A stretch of DNA of 64,000 nucleotides from Chloroflexus sp. MS-G (GTDB lineage: Bacteria; Chloroflexota; Chloroflexia; Chloroflexales; Chloroflexaceae), in NCBI RefSeq assembly GCF_000735195.1, contig NZ_JPIM01000001.1:1-64000 (forward strand). Direction: 5' to 3'. Both the position numbers and the translations under genes were made by a program. Shown piece after piece: positions 36,764-46,085 of this stretch (positions are counted from its first letter, which is position 1; the number at the start of each line of letters is the position of its first letter). The notes beneath the pieces were generated by a model. It ran no database searches. It was not told the origin of the DNA and saw nothing but the letters and a program-made list of their open reading frames with translations.

Positions 36764-36805
36764 ATTGTGCAATTTATTGACAGTGATTGTGCAACATGAT
36801 ACAAT
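36764..36805 (+). promoter_or_regulatory. carH-like gene promoter with repeated sites
   Basis: TTGACA (36777-36782) and TACAAT (36800-36805), 17-bp spacer: a near-consensus sigma-70 promoter. ATTGTGCAA occurs at 36764-36772 and again at 36786-36794, exactly 22 bp (two helical turns) apart, bracketing the -35. A looser copy, ATTGTACCA, lies at 36815-36823. This fits an operator for the MerR-type product itself. Confidence 0.75.
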
Positions 36806-36956
36806 ATTAGTGACATTGTACCACGCTTCACGGTTGGTCGTGACAAGGCCGTGATAAGCGCAAACGTTTTCGTGAACGATGGTATAGCAGAACTAAGGTA
36901 TCAATGCTTATAGACTGTTGTCTCACCTTGTGAGCACTGTGAAGGGTCGCGGAACT

Positions 36957-37904
36957 ATGGCACCGCAGCATTTTCTCTCCCAATTCTCAGACAAGCCACG
37001 ATACAATACGAAGGCTGTCGCACAGGAGACGGGTGTGCCAGCGGACACCTTCCGGGCATGGGAACGTCGTTATGGCGTTCCCCGTCCTCAGCGAACGGAA
37101 GGTGGTCATCGCCTCTACTCGGAGCGTGATATTGCGACCATTCGCTGGCTACGTGACCGTACAGCCGAGGGTCTTACTATCAGTCAAGCCATTGCCCTGA
37201 TGATGGAGGGCAGCGACACCAGTCTTTCGTGGCTAAACACTGCGGTCGACACCGAGCCACATACGTGGGAGCGGATGCAGGCGCGGCTGATCACTGCGTT
37301 AACCGATTTTGATGCGACACGCGCCGAGCAGATTCTGGGTGAAGCATTTGCACTCTACCCGCTGGAAGATGTCTTCTTGAAGTTGATCCAGCCGACGATG
37401 GTTGAAATCGGTGAGCAGTGGCACGCTGGACGCATTTCGGTGACAGCAGAACATTTTGCAACCCAGTTCATTCGGCGTAAGTTGTCGAGTCTCTTCAATA
37501 CCTATAACGTTACAGAGGGGCGAGGGTTAATTCTCGTTGGTTGTGCGCCGAGTGAACAGCACGATCTGGGCGCACTGATGTTATCAGTCTTTTTTGTTCG
37601 TCATGGCTGGCAGGTGATCTACCTTGGGCCGGAAGTGCCGGTGAAGGACCTGCTTGATGCGGTGCGTCATATTCAGCCTGATTTAGTGTGTTTGTCCGCT
37701 TCTACAACCGAAACCGCTACGCAGTTGCTCGAAATCGGTCGAGCGATTCAACAATTGCCACCGCCTACGCCACTCTTCGGCTATGGTGGCCGCGCATTCA
37801 ATCTTAATCCGGTCTTGACGCATAAGATGCCGGGAACATTTTTAGGTCGTGATGCCCAGGAAGCCGTTGAGAATGTTGCGTCACTCCTGAGTCGCAGTCG
37901 CTAA
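36957..37904 (+). CDS. MerR-family B12-dependent photoregulator (CarH/LitR-like)
   Basis: 315 residues. Residues about 15-85 are a MerR winged helix (YNTKAVAQETGVPADTFRAWERRYGVPRPQRTEGGHRLYSERDI). Residues 100-180 form the four-helix cap with W155-x9-E165-H166, the motif that in CarH holds the adenosyl group. Residues 185-315 are a Rossmann cobalamin domain with E200-x-H202-x2-G205 (lower axial His). In CarH, dark tetramers with adenosylcobalamin block carotenoid promoters and light dissociates them. The next gene is crtB, which fits. ATG at 36957 chosen over a TTG at 36918. Confidence 0.92.
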   Translation: MAPQHFLSQFSDKPRYNTKAVAQETGVPADTFRAWERRYGVPRPQRTEGGHRLYSERDIATIRWLRDRTAEGLTISQAIALMMEGSDTSLSWLNTAVDTEPHTWERMQARLITALTDFDATRAEQILGEAFALYPLEDVFLKLIQPTMVEIGEQWHAGRISVTAEHFATQFIRRKLSSLFNTYNVTEGRGLILVGCAPSEQHDLGALMLSVFFVRHGWQVIYLGPEVPVKDLLDAVRHIQPDLVCLSASTTETATQLLEIGRAIQQLPPPTPLFGYGGRAFNLNPVLTHKMPGTFLGRDAQEAVENVASLLSRSR

Positions 37905-37966
37905 TGGTGAAGGTGAACCGTGCACAGAGATCGTTCTTATAGCGGTCGATCCTGTGTGATTCGTAC

Positions 37967-37995
37967 TTGCCGGTAAACGCAATATTGCGTATATT
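37967..37995 (+). promoter_or_regulatory. crtB: crtB promoter with palindromic spacer
   Basis: TTGCCG (37967-37972) and TATATT (37990-37995), 17-bp spacer. The last 12 bp of the spacer are a perfect palindrome, CGCAATATTGCG (37978-37989), a candidate operator. Confidence 0.65.
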
Positions 37996-38031
37996 ACAAA
38001 TAAGCGTGATATGTGACAAAAGGAGTGCAGT

Positions 38032-39045
38032 GTGTCGCTGAATTCGCTCTCGATCTTTACGCGAGGAAACGGCTTACCGGTGAGCCAGGCGCTGCCAGCA
38101 GATGAGCAGCTTGCCCAACTCCTTCATCTCAGCGATCTTCCTGCCTCATCGCATACCGACGAGTTGCCGCCACCGCCAACGCGAACGTTAGCCGAGGCTT
38201 ACGCGATATGCGATCAGATCATTCGTCGTCATTCAAAGAGTTTCTTTTTCAGTACCCAATTTCTGCCACCAGGGCAGCGTCGTGCTGTGCGGGCATTGTA
38301 CGCCTTTTGTCGCACTACCGATGATACTGTTGACATGGCCGAATCTGATCCGGCACGGGCATTAGCCGAATGGATCCGGATTGCACGTCGGCCACGGTTT
38401 GATACCTCACACCCAGTATTATTGGCCTGGGCCGATACCTGCCAGCGTTATAACCTTTCGCCGAGTCTGATCGACGAATTGCTGGCAGGGGTCGCAATGG
38501 ATCTCACCATTTCACGCTATGCCACGTTTGCCGACCTCTGGCTCTATTGCTATCGTGTTGCGTCGGTGGTAGGCTTGCTGGTGATCGGCATTACCGGTGC
38601 AGCACCTGGTGCACAACCTTATGCGATCAAGCTCGGTGTTGCGTTGCAGCTTACCAATATTTTGCGCGACATCGGCGAGGATGCTGATCGCCAGCGAGTG
38701 TATTTGCCTGAAGATGAACTGGCACGCTTTGGTCTCACTGCTGATGACATTCTAGCCCGCGTGTATGATGAGCGGTTTATTGCGTTGATGAAGTTCCAGG
38801 TGGCACGTGCTCATCAGTTGTACGACGAAAGTTGGCCCGGCATTGCACTGTTGCCGCCAGAGGTACGTCTGGCGGTCGCGGCTGCTGCACGTGTCTACCG
38901 CGGTATTCTCGATAAAATAGAGCAAAATCGTTACGACTCGTATACCCGACGTGCGTATCTCCCGCTACGCGAGAAGATTGCTCGTCTGCCGCGTATCTGG
39001 TGGGATATGCGGTGCCTGTCGAAGATGTTGTCTCGTTCTCGTTGA
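38032..39045 (+). CDS. crtB: Phytoene synthase
   Basis: 337 residues. The two Asp-rich prenyl-diphosphate motifs are RTTDDTVDMAE (D97-D101) and NILRDIGEDADRQRVYLPEDEL; VGLLVIGITGAAPGAQPYAIKLGVALQLTNILRD is typical CrtB. It condenses two geranylgeranyl diphosphates to phytoene, the first committed step of carotenoid synthesis. GTG start with AAGGAG 6 nt upstream. The ~50-residue Pro-rich N-terminal extension lacks a signal. It is 127 bp downstream of the CarH-like regulator with its own promoter. Squalene synthase-type activity is possible but less likely. Confidence 0.88.
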   Translation: MSLNSLSIFTRGNGLPVSQALPADEQLAQLLHLSDLPASSHTDELPPPPTRTLAEAYAICDQIIRRHSKSFFFSTQFLPPGQRRAVRALYAFCRTTDDTVDMAESDPARALAEWIRIARRPRFDTSHPVLLAWADTCQRYNLSPSLIDELLAGVAMDLTISRYATFADLWLYCYRVASVVGLLVIGITGAAPGAQPYAIKLGVALQLTNILRDIGEDADRQRVYLPEDELARFGLTADDILARVYDERFIALMKFQVARAHQLYDESWPGIALLPPEVRLAVAAAARVYRGILDKIEQNRYDSYTRRAYLPLREKIARLPRIWWDMRCLSKMLSRSR

Positions 39046-39111
39046 ACTGTCTCATTTCACGGGTGTGTTGCATATCAATAATCTCTGGTACAATGAGGTT
39101 ATGACACACCG

Positions 39112-39681
39112 ATGGATTGCTATCGTGAAATGGACAGCGCTATGACTGTATACGCTCTACCAACGCCACACTCGCAACGTTCCTGGTCACCCCAAGTGTA
39201 CGATCTAATACTCTGGATTCTCTTTTTGGGACCGATAGCTTCACCGCTCTTGCGCGCAACCGGTTTACCCCTCGTGAGTGAGACCGGTACCTTCGCCCGT
39301 GATCTGCTGGCAACGTATATCTGTCCAACGCCAGAACGTTCGTTATGGTTGTTGGGCTGGCCGATGGCGGTGTGTGCTCGCTGTTGGGGGGCTACTATCG
39401 GTCTCTGGTTGGCCCGGCTGATGATCGGCGAGCGGGCGCCTTCGTTGTTACGCTGGTATCGGTCGTTAGTCTGGTCACAGCGTCTGGTATTGGCAGCCCT
39501 ACCATTTTTACTCTGGCCGCTTGAGATTATCGGACATTATAGCGGTTGGTGGTTTGCACCTCTTTGGCTTTTGCTGATCAACGGTGTGCAAGCCGGTTTT
39601 GCCGCTGGCCTTTTCTTTGCTTCGATCTGGCCTGGGTTATGGCCGTCCTCTGCTCAACAAGGAGCGGTTGGCCAGGGGTAG
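39112..39681 (+). CDS. DUF2085-like integral membrane protein
   Basis: 189 residues with about four hydrophobic segments. TYICPTPERSLWLLGWPMAVCARCWGATIGLWLARL matches the DUF2085 hallmark, in which a Cys and 'PERS' segment is followed by 'CARC(T/W)G'. Residues about 25-45, 100-120, 125-145 and 150-180 are membrane helices. Function unknown. The start is uncertain: the ATG at 39112 lacks a good SD, and ATGs at 39130 or 39142 are alternatives. GGTACAAT (about 39083-39090) is a plausible extended -10. Lies 66 bp after crtB. Confidence 0.7.
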   Translation: MDCYREMDSAMTVYALPTPHSQRSWSPQVYDLILWILFLGPIASPLLRATGLPLVSETGTFARDLLATYICPTPERSLWLLGWPMAVCARCWGATIGLWLARLMIGERAPSLLRWYRSLVWSQRLVLAALPFLLWPLEIIGHYSGWWFAPLWLLLINGVQAGFAAGLFFASIWPGLWPSSAQQGAVGQG

Positions 39682-40204
39682 TAGAATACCGTTCCTTCCG
39701 GGCAGTCGCTTGCACTGGCTCCGCTCTTTCACGATGAAGAGGAACCGGGGTAAAGGGCGACTGCGGGCTTGTAACGTCCTTTTCCTCCCAACAGTGGTAA
39801 TGGGGAAAGAGCAAAAGAGCTGCGCAATCGGGATTAGTTCCCCACCCGTCTGCAGCGCACGCAGTGGTGCGCAGACCCTCATTGGTGCGCCGATTATGCC
39901 CTTTAGTGCACAGTAGGGGAGATTTCACGCTCTAGAGGTTTGTGCTCCCACAATCCCCTCAGAGGCGATGCCTTCCAGTCGCGTATCCAGGCGATTCGCG
40001 AGTCATCAGGAGCGGATACGTACAGTTCTCGGTGTCACTCTGCTTGGGCATTGTCTGATCAGCGCAGGTGACCCAAAGCTGAGAACTCGGCAACGCCTTG
40101 TTCGGAAATGACTTCTCTTAGCCTTCACCTCTCTTCTCTGGTATGATGAACTGTGTAACCTGCAAACGTACCATTGTGCTATTCACCATGACGGAGATGA
40201 CACT
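39682..40204. other. Intergenic region upstream of the htrA-like gene
   Basis: About 520 bp. Open frames on both strands lack SD sequences and family features and look non-coding. GGTATGAT near 40140-40147 is a likely extended -10 for the protease gene. A loose inverted repeat CAGTTCTCGG/CTGAGAACTCGG spans about 40023-40091. I see nothing else. Confidence 0.5.
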
Positions 40205-41407
40205 ATGCGCCGGGTTCTCCTTATATTGCTCCTTTTTATCGTCACCGGTTGTGCGCGTGCCAATCTAACGGTAGTTACCAGTAATGAAGCGCCGACTCCA
40301 ACGTCGCCACCGATTCGGCCAACCGATGCTCCGCTGCTGCCGATAGAGGTTGGAAATACTTCGGTTGTGGTGGAAACAGAATTGAGTGAGTCTGAACAAC
40401 GGTTAGTTGATCTTTACCGACGTGTCAATCCAGCCGTTGTAAGTCTAGATGTAGTGGTTGATCAGAGTGCTAATCTTCCACCTGGTCACCCCCCGATTAC
40501 TCCAGATGGCCCAAGTGGTCAGGGTTCAGGGTTTCTGTATGATGATCAGGGACATATCGTGACAAATCACCACGTGATTGCGGGGGCATTTCAGATCCAG
40601 GTACGTTTTGCGAACGGTGCAACGGTTATTGCCGATCTGATCGGTAGTGATCCCGACAGTGATCTGGCAGTGATCAAGGTAAACAGTCTGCCAGAAGGCG
40701 TGAAACCGCTACCGTTGGGGAATAGCGAAACATTACAGGTCGGGCAAACCGCAGTTGCCATTGGCAGCCCTTTTGGTCAGCGGAATACGCTCACCGTTGG
40801 CGTTATCAGTGGATTGGGGCGTACATTGCGTGGCCCAGAACGTCGTGTTGGTAGCTTCAGTATTCCGAACGTGATACAGACAGATGCCGCGATTAATCCG
40901 GGTAATTCGGGCGGCCCACTCCTCAATTTGCGAGGTGAAGTGATCGGGGTCAACACCGCAATTGCCGTCAGTCTCGGCGGGAGTAATTTTGAAGGAGTTG
41001 GCTACGCTGTTCCGGCGCAAACTGTAGCTCGCGTGGTGCCAGCGTTAATCAAGCAAGGACGTTACGATCATCCGTGGCTGGGCATCAGCATGACGACGGT
41101 TGACACCCTGTTTGCGAATCGGTTTGGTCTTGCTATCAATCGGGGCGTCCTCGTTGGTGCAGTTCAGGAAGGGAGTCCGGCAGCCGCAGCCGGTCTACAG
41201 GGTGGGTCAACCACCGCAACCTATCGTGGTTTGCCGGTGCGAATCGGAGGTGATATTATCATCGCTTGTAACGGGGCACCGATCTTCTCAAGCGATCAAC
41301 TGGTCGGTATGATTGACTTATTGCAGGTTGGTGATCAGGTCGTACTGAAGATCCAACGTGGTAGTGAGCAGCTTGATGTGACGGTAACGCTGGCAGCGCG
41401 ACCGTAA
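40205..41407 (+). CDS. HtrA/DegP-type serine protease lipoprotein
   Basis: 400 residues. MRRVLLILLLFIVTGC is a lipoprotein signal with C16 as the likely lipidated residue, so it is membrane-anchored outside the cell. After a Pro/Thr-rich linker comes a trypsin-like domain with catalytic His123 (VTNHHVI), Asp153 (SDLAVIK) and Ser235 (NPGNSGGPL), followed by a PDZ domain (about 290-400: GVLVGAVQEGSPAAAAGLQGG, IIIACNGAPI). It degrades or refolds damaged exported proteins. Single PDZ, as in DegS and many Gram-positive HtrAs. Confidence 0.92.
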   Translation: MRRVLLILLLFIVTGCARANLTVVTSNEAPTPTSPPIRPTDAPLLPIEVGNTSVVVETELSESEQRLVDLYRRVNPAVVSLDVVVDQSANLPPGHPPITPDGPSGQGSGFLYDDQGHIVTNHHVIAGAFQIQVRFANGATVIADLIGSDPDSDLAVIKVNSLPEGVKPLPLGNSETLQVGQTAVAIGSPFGQRNTLTVGVISGLGRTLRGPERRVGSFSIPNVIQTDAAINPGNSGGPLLNLRGEVIGVNTAIAVSLGGSNFEGVGYAVPAQTVARVVPALIKQGRYDHPWLGISMTTVDTLFANRFGLAINRGVLVGAVQEGSPAAAAGLQGGSTTATYRGLPVRIGGDIIIACNGAPIFSSDQLVGMIDLLQVGDQVVLKIQRGSEQLDVTVTLAARP

Positions 41408-41485
41408 TCATGCGAATACGGTACAATGATACAGCAGCCGTAAAGGTTGGTTGCCAGGTTTCGGTTTTTAGTTTGCGAGTGATCA

Positions 41486-42796
41486 GTGATGACAATTCCT
41501 ATCATTAACGATCTTGATGCCGCCCGTGCTGGGATTCTCTGTCGTAGGTCGCTTGATGATGATACGGACACAACATCTGTAGTCGCTGAGATCATTGCAG
41601 CGGTTCGACAGCATGGTGATGCGGCATTACGCGAGTACACGTTACGCTTTGACGGAGTAGCGTGCGAGACATTTGAGATTCCACGTGAGCGTTGGGCAGC
41701 GGCAGCGGCTGATCTCGATCCAACTCTGCGTCATGCACTCTTGCTGGCCATTGGTGAAATTCGCCGCTTTCACGAACGGCAACTGCGCAACTCTTGGGTC
41801 GAGTTTACCGTCGAAGGAGCGTTAGGCCAGTTAGTGCGGCCACTTGATCGGGTTGGGATTTATGTACCTGGCGGTGCTGCCCCATTGCCGTCGTCGCTGA
41901 TCCATGCGGCTGTACCGGCCAGGGTTGCCGGTGTGCGTGAGATTATCGTTTGCTCACCGCCGCAACGAGCAACTGGTGAACCAGCAGCGATTGTGTTGGC
42001 GGCTGCTCATCTGGCCGGGGTTGACCGCTTGTTTGCCATCGGTGGAGCACAGGCTATTGCTGCGCTGGCATACGGTACTGCCAGCGTGCCACGGGTCGAA
42101 GCTGTGGCGGGGCCAGGGAATCGTTACGTTATCCAGGCGATGCGGTTGGTTTACGGTACAGTCGGCGTCGTGAGTTTGCCAGGGCCAACCGAGACGCTTA
42201 TTATTGCCGATCACACGGCGAACCCCAGGTCAGTTGCTGCCGATCTTCTGGCTCAGGCCGAGCATGTCGAGGCCAGCGCGATTTTATTGACACCGGATCC
42301 GCAGTTGGCGCAACAGGTTCAGCAAGAAGTTGAACGACAACTCACAACACTCCCGCCGACGAATGCACAGGCTGCCCGTGATGCAGTAACGCGACGTGGT
42401 GGTATTGTGGTAGTGCCCGATCTGGTGACGGCATTTGAATTGGCGAACGACTACGCTCCTGAGCACCTCTGCCTATTGATTGCCGATCCATGGTCGTATG
42501 TTGGTCTTGTACGCAATGCCGGTGGCGTCTTTCTCGGTGAAGAGTCGTTTGAGGTTCTCGGTGATTATGTAGCTGGCCCGTCACACATTATGCCAACTGA
42601 GGGAACCGCTCGTTATGCTTCGCCGGTCAATGTTGATAGTTTTCGGAAAGTGATTTCACTGGTCGGATTGAATCGCTCTGGTCTAAACCGAATCGGTCCA
42701 GCAGCGATACGGCTTGCTGAAGCCGAGGGGCTGTTTGCCCATGCCGCAGCAGTGCGGGCGCGTTTTGAGGCGCCAGATACCGATGGGAGGGAGTAA
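41486..42796 (+). CDS. hisD: Histidinol dehydrogenase
   Basis: 436 residues, typical length. VGIYVPGGAAPLPSSLIHAAVPARVAGV, IVCSPPQ, FAIGGAQAIAALAYGT, VEAVAGPGNRYV, GPTETLIIAD, DLLAQAEHVEASAILLT, ANDYAPEHLCLLI and GDYVAGPSHIMPTEGTARYASPVNVDSF cover the catalytic Glu/His and zinc ligands. It oxidises histidinol to histidine. The start may be the GTG at 41486 or the ATG at 41489; no strong SD decides. GGTACAAT near 41420 is a likely -10. Followed 1 bp later by yggT. Other his genes are not in the window. Confidence 0.95.
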   Translation: MMTIPIINDLDAARAGILCRRSLDDDTDTTSVVAEIIAAVRQHGDAALREYTLRFDGVACETFEIPRERWAAAAADLDPTLRHALLLAIGEIRRFHERQLRNSWVEFTVEGALGQLVRPLDRVGIYVPGGAAPLPSSLIHAAVPARVAGVREIIVCSPPQRATGEPAAIVLAAAHLAGVDRLFAIGGAQAIAALAYGTASVPRVEAVAGPGNRYVIQAMRLVYGTVGVVSLPGPTETLIIADHTANPRSVAADLLAQAEHVEASAILLTPDPQLAQQVQQEVERQLTTLPPTNAQAARDAVTRRGGIVVVPDLVTAFELANDYAPEHLCLLIADPWSYVGLVRNAGGVFLGEESFEVLGDYVAGPSHIMPTEGTARYASPVNVDSFRKVISLVGLNRSGLNRIGPAAIRLAEAEGLFAHAAAVRARFEAPDTDGRE

Positions 42797-42797
42797 A

Positions 42798-43055
42798 ATG
42801 TCGGGTTTTTTGATCAGTTTCGTAAGTATTCTCTTTACAGTCTTATTTTATGCGATTCTAGGGCGCGTTCTTGCCTCATGGATCGATCCACAGGGGAACT
42901 TTCCTGTGACTCGTGTCTTACACGAAATTACCGAGCCAATTTTGGGGCCTATTCGGAGTATTATGCCTAATATAGGGATGTTCGATTTCTCGCCAATTGT
43001 GGCAATGCTGCTCTTGCAGCTTCTCGAACGATTGATTATCAGTGCGATCAGGTGA
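42798..43055 (+). CDS. yggT: YggT-family membrane protein
   Basis: 85 residues. Two hydrophobic helices flank ILGRVLASWIDPQGNFPVTRVLHEITEPILGPIRSIMPNIGMFDFSPIVAMLLLQLLERL, the YggT signature (conserved R-x-L-x-SW, TEPxLxPxR, DFSP). Strong SD (GGGAGGGAG). It begins 1 bp after hisD and is co-transcribed. The family is linked to ion and osmotic homeostasis or cell division in other bacteria; the specific role here is not known. Confidence 0.9.
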   Translation: MSGFLISFVSILFTVLFYAILGRVLASWIDPQGNFPVTRVLHEITEPILGPIRSIMPNIGMFDFSPIVAMLLLQLLERLIISAIR

Positions 43056-43236
43056 GATGTCGGCCAACTCACATCACACCTCGGACGGCATCAGTATACG
43101 CATCCTGATCTGAGCACGGCACCGTCGGATCGAAGTCGGATACTGTGTTGGGTGAAGTCAGAGCCAAACTGATATGCCAGGGATAGGCGCGGGGTGTGGG
43201 AGAGACGTTCGGCAAGCGGATAAGTGGAAATAGCGC

Positions 43237-44910
43237 ATGGCTCAGGAAACGCTATTGTTGAGGGAACAGACCAGGGTGAATGATCGACTCCTACTGACGG
43301 TGGTCTTTCTGGCCGGAATCGGTACCCTTGGCATTGAAATGGTGATGCCGCGCATGCTGGCACCTTTTTTTGGCACTTCCCAGCCGATCTGGGCAGTTGT
43401 GATTGGGATGACGCTGGTCTATCTGGCGATAGGCTATCGTTTAGGTGGTACGCTGGCCGACCGCCGACCAGACTGGCGGTTATTATTTCAGCTCATCGGT
43501 TGGGCCGGTATCAGTTGTGCGGTAATCCCCTTTGTTGCCCGTCCTATCCTCAGTTTTGCCCAGGGAGCGCTGCGGAGCGTGGCCGCCGGTGGTTTTTTAG
43601 CTGCGCTGATCGGGGTAATCCTGCTTTTTGCAGTGCCGGTGACCTTAATGGCAATGGTTGGTCCGTTTGCAATTCGGCTGCAATTGCGACAGGCGACCGA
43701 TGTTGAACACGCCGGGCGTACTGCCGGTACGATTTCAGCGCTCTCAACGATTGGCTCTATCGTCGGTACCTTTCTAACGGTACTGGTTCTGATTCCCACC
43801 ATTGGGGTTAGCAGTACGCTCTTTCTCTTCGCTGCGTTTCTGGTCGTGCTTAGTCTGATTGGCTTGCGTGATCCTCGCCAATTGCTGTTCGTGCTCACCG
43901 TTATACTCCTGGCGGGGGCATATCAGCTCACTACAGGAACGATCAAAGCTGCTGATTGTCGCAACTGTCGATTGATTGCAGAATTTGAGTCGGGCTACAA
44001 CTACATTCAAGTTGCCGAACAAGAGGTGCTCTACAACAACGGCGCGGTTGATCGGCGACGAGTACTCATTCTTAATGAAGGATTGGCACTCCATTCCATT
44101 TATCGCCTTAAATACCGCGAAACCGGTGATCCGCTTGATCTCCTCACCGACGGCGGCCCATGGGATTACTTCAGCGTTGCACCCTACCTTTATCCCAACA
44201 CCCGGCCAGACGATATTCGTTCACTGGCGTTGCTCGGCGCGGCAGCCGGTAGTATTGCCCAACAGTTTCTGGCAATTTATGGACCCGATACAGTGATTGA
44301 TGCAGTAGAAATCGATCCAAAAATTAGCGACGTTGGCCGTCGTTACTTCGATATGGCCGATGGTACCCCACAGGCGCCTTACTTTACGACTTACAACGAG
44401 GATGCACGGTACTGGTTGGCGACGACCGACCGCCAGTATGACGTGATTGGAATGGATGCCTATCATCAGCCGTACATTCCCTTTCACCTTACAACGATTG
44501 AATTTTTTCGTGAAGTCAAAGCGAAGCTCACGCCTCGTGGGGTTGCAGTGGTGAATGCCGGACGACCGGCAAGCGGTGATGATCGGCTGGTCAATGCGTT
44601 GGCTTCTACCATGATCGCAGTGTTTCCACAGGTGTACATTATCGATACGCGCTTCAGTAATGCGATCCTGATCGGGGTCAATCAACCAGTGGGTGATGGG
44701 GTCGTTCATTTTATTGAAAACGCAACCAACATCGATATCCCGGCACTGCAATTGGTGATGTACTGGTCGCTGTATGAAGGTCGCTATGGCCCTTTGCGCG
44801 AGTTTACGCCGGACATGGCACAGTTTCGTCCGTTTACCGACGATCTGGCTCCGGTTGAACAGTTGATCGATGGTCTGATCTTGAGCGAAGTTGAAAAAAT
44901 TGACCGCTGA
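43237..44910 (+). CDS. Membrane protein fused to a spermidine-synthase-like methyltransferase domain
   Basis: 557 residues. Residues about 15-215 form six or seven membrane helices (GTLGIEMVMPRMLAPFFGTSQPIWAVVIGMTLVYLAIGY resembles the MFS-like N-terminal half of such fusions). From about 330, a Rossmann spermidine-synthase fold appears: LALLGAAAGSIAQQF (variant of the GGGxG loop), VEIDPKISDVGRRYF, EDARYWL and YDVIGMDAYHQPYIPFHLTTIEFF. No aminopropyltransferase gate motif is obvious, so polyamine activity is unproven. Similar fusions occur widely in bacteria. Weak SD. Confidence 0.75.
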   Translation: MAQETLLLREQTRVNDRLLLTVVFLAGIGTLGIEMVMPRMLAPFFGTSQPIWAVVIGMTLVYLAIGYRLGGTLADRRPDWRLLFQLIGWAGISCAVIPFVARPILSFAQGALRSVAAGGFLAALIGVILLFAVPVTLMAMVGPFAIRLQLRQATDVEHAGRTAGTISALSTIGSIVGTFLTVLVLIPTIGVSSTLFLFAAFLVVLSLIGLRDPRQLLFVLTVILLAGAYQLTTGTIKAADCRNCRLIAEFESGYNYIQVAEQEVLYNNGAVDRRRVLILNEGLALHSIYRLKYRETGDPLDLLTDGGPWDYFSVAPYLYPNTRPDDIRSLALLGAAAGSIAQQFLAIYGPDTVIDAVEIDPKISDVGRRYFDMADGTPQAPYFTTYNEDARYWLATTDRQYDVIGMDAYHQPYIPFHLTTIEFFREVKAKLTPRGVAVVNAGRPASGDDRLVNALASTMIAVFPQVYIIDTRFSNAILIGVNQPVGDGVVHFIENATNIDIPALQLVMYWSLYEGRYGPLREFTPDMAQFRPFTDDLAPVEQLIDGLILSEVEKIDR

Positions 44911-45232
44911 TGGGTTGACAAAAACCTGAATCTCATGTTACCTTTATATCGGCCTGTCAGACTGTATCAAAAAAGGTCGAATTTCATGCCATATTCGCCG
45001 TTGCAGTACCGCAACCCATACTGTCTAGGACATACCGGGCACATTGCCTGCTACCATGCTGGTCGCCAACGTGATCGACGCAGCATGAGTGGCGACAGTG
45101 CGGTATTACGTGCGATAAGGGCTGTGTCCTCCGCGAACCGCAAGAAGCCGCTCTAGCGCGGGGCCATGACGCCCCCGGGCAAGAGCCTTTGTTACGGTGA
45201 TAACATCGGTTCATTGTTAAGGGGGGTGTCAC
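44911..45232. other. Intergenic region upstream of the HNH nuclease gene
   Basis: About 320 bp without a supported gene. A short run AAAAAAGG follows the upstream gene but with no strong hairpin. The last 60 bp contain TTGTTA and ATAACA elements that may form a promoter, but the match is poor. Confidence 0.4.
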
Positions 45233-45739
45233 TTGGCGCAGCGAGTCCTTGTTCTCAACGCAAGTTACGAGCCGTTACAATTAATTTCGGTTCGTCGTGC
45301 ACTCGTTCTCCTCTTACAAGAGAAAGCTGAGCTAGTTGAAGCTGCCATGCAGCAGTTACGTGCACAGTCGGTGACCTATCACGTACCGTTAGTGATTCGA
45401 CTGGTGCGCTATATCCGGATTCCGCGCCAGCTCCGGCTTCCATGTTCACGGCGTGCGGTGTTTGCCCGTGATCGCGAGACGTGTCAGTACTGTGGTCAAC
45501 AACCGGGGCGTGCCAATCTTACGATGGATCACGTGATCCCCCGCTCACAGGGTGGGCAGACGACTTGGGAAAATGTGGTTACTGCGTGCCGCGATTGTAA
45601 CCATCGCAAGGGTGGCCGTACTCCTGAACAGGCAAATATGGTGTTGCTCTCGACACCACGCCAGCCGCAGTATCTCGCGTTTGCCCTCCTCGGTGAGCTT
45701 GAGCGGAACGACGTTTGGCGGAAGTATGCCTACACCTAA
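45233..45739 (+). CDS. HNH endonuclease-domain protein
   Basis: 168 residues. [62 protein letters not shown] contains the HNH core (DHVIP ... N ... CRDCNHRKG) and two C-x2-C knuckles (CQYC, CRDC) that bind zinc. The preceding ~70 residues ([33 protein letters not shown]) are the conserved N-terminus of the widely distributed, non-phage HNH family. TTG start with a GGGGGG stretch upstream. Its 3' end overlaps yraN by 14 bp. Substrate unknown; a role in DNA repair or processing is more likely than homing. Confidence 0.85.
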   Translation: MAQRVLVLNASYEPLQLISVRRALVLLLQEKAELVEAAMQQLRAQSVTYHVPLVIRLVRYIRIPRQLRLPCSRRAVFARDRETCQYCGQQPGRANLTMDHVIPRSQGGQTTWENVVTACRDCNHRKGGRTPEQANMVLLSTPRQPQYLAFALLGELERNDVWRKYAYT

Positions 45740-46085
45740 GCGCCAGTTGGGTGATCGCGGCGAACAAGCAGCTACAGCCTATCTGGAGCAGTGTGGTTAC
45801 ACAATCGTGACACGCAACTGGCGATGTCGCTATGGTGAGATCGATTTGGTAGCCCGCGATGGCGAACAGCTTGTGTTCGTGGAAGTACGCACACGTCGTG
45901 ATAGTTATGCTCTAGAATCGATTACCGCCCCAAAACAGCAACGGTTGATCGCTTTAGCGTATCAGTACCTGATCGATCATCAACTTCCGCCCGCGACACT
46001 CTGGCGGATCGATGTTGTTGCGCTTACAGTAACGGCTGGCCGCTTTGTCGTTTGCGACCATGTGGTGTCAGCCGTTGGGGAATAG
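45726..46085 (+). CDS. yraN: YraN (UPF0102) family endonuclease-like protein
   Basis: 119 residues, the usual length. [54 protein letters not shown] is the YraN signature, with the restriction-endonuclease-like catalytic set G-E-I-D-L-V and V-F-V-E-V-R/K. The ATG lies inside the end of the HNH gene, so translation is probably coupled. Homologues neighbour rnhB and DNA repair genes in many genomes. Physiological substrate unknown. Confidence 0.88.
   Translation: MPTPKRQLGDRGEQAATAYLEQCGYTIVTRNWRCRYGEIDLVARDGEQLVFVEVRTRRDSYALESITAPKQQRLIALAYQYLIDHQLPPATLWRIDVVALTVTAGRFVVCDHVVSAVGE

Noticed and set aside
39578..39928. Minus- and plus-strand frames of 110-116 codons after the DUF2085 gene
   Set aside because: No SD, no domain, and codon pattern unlike neighbouring genes.
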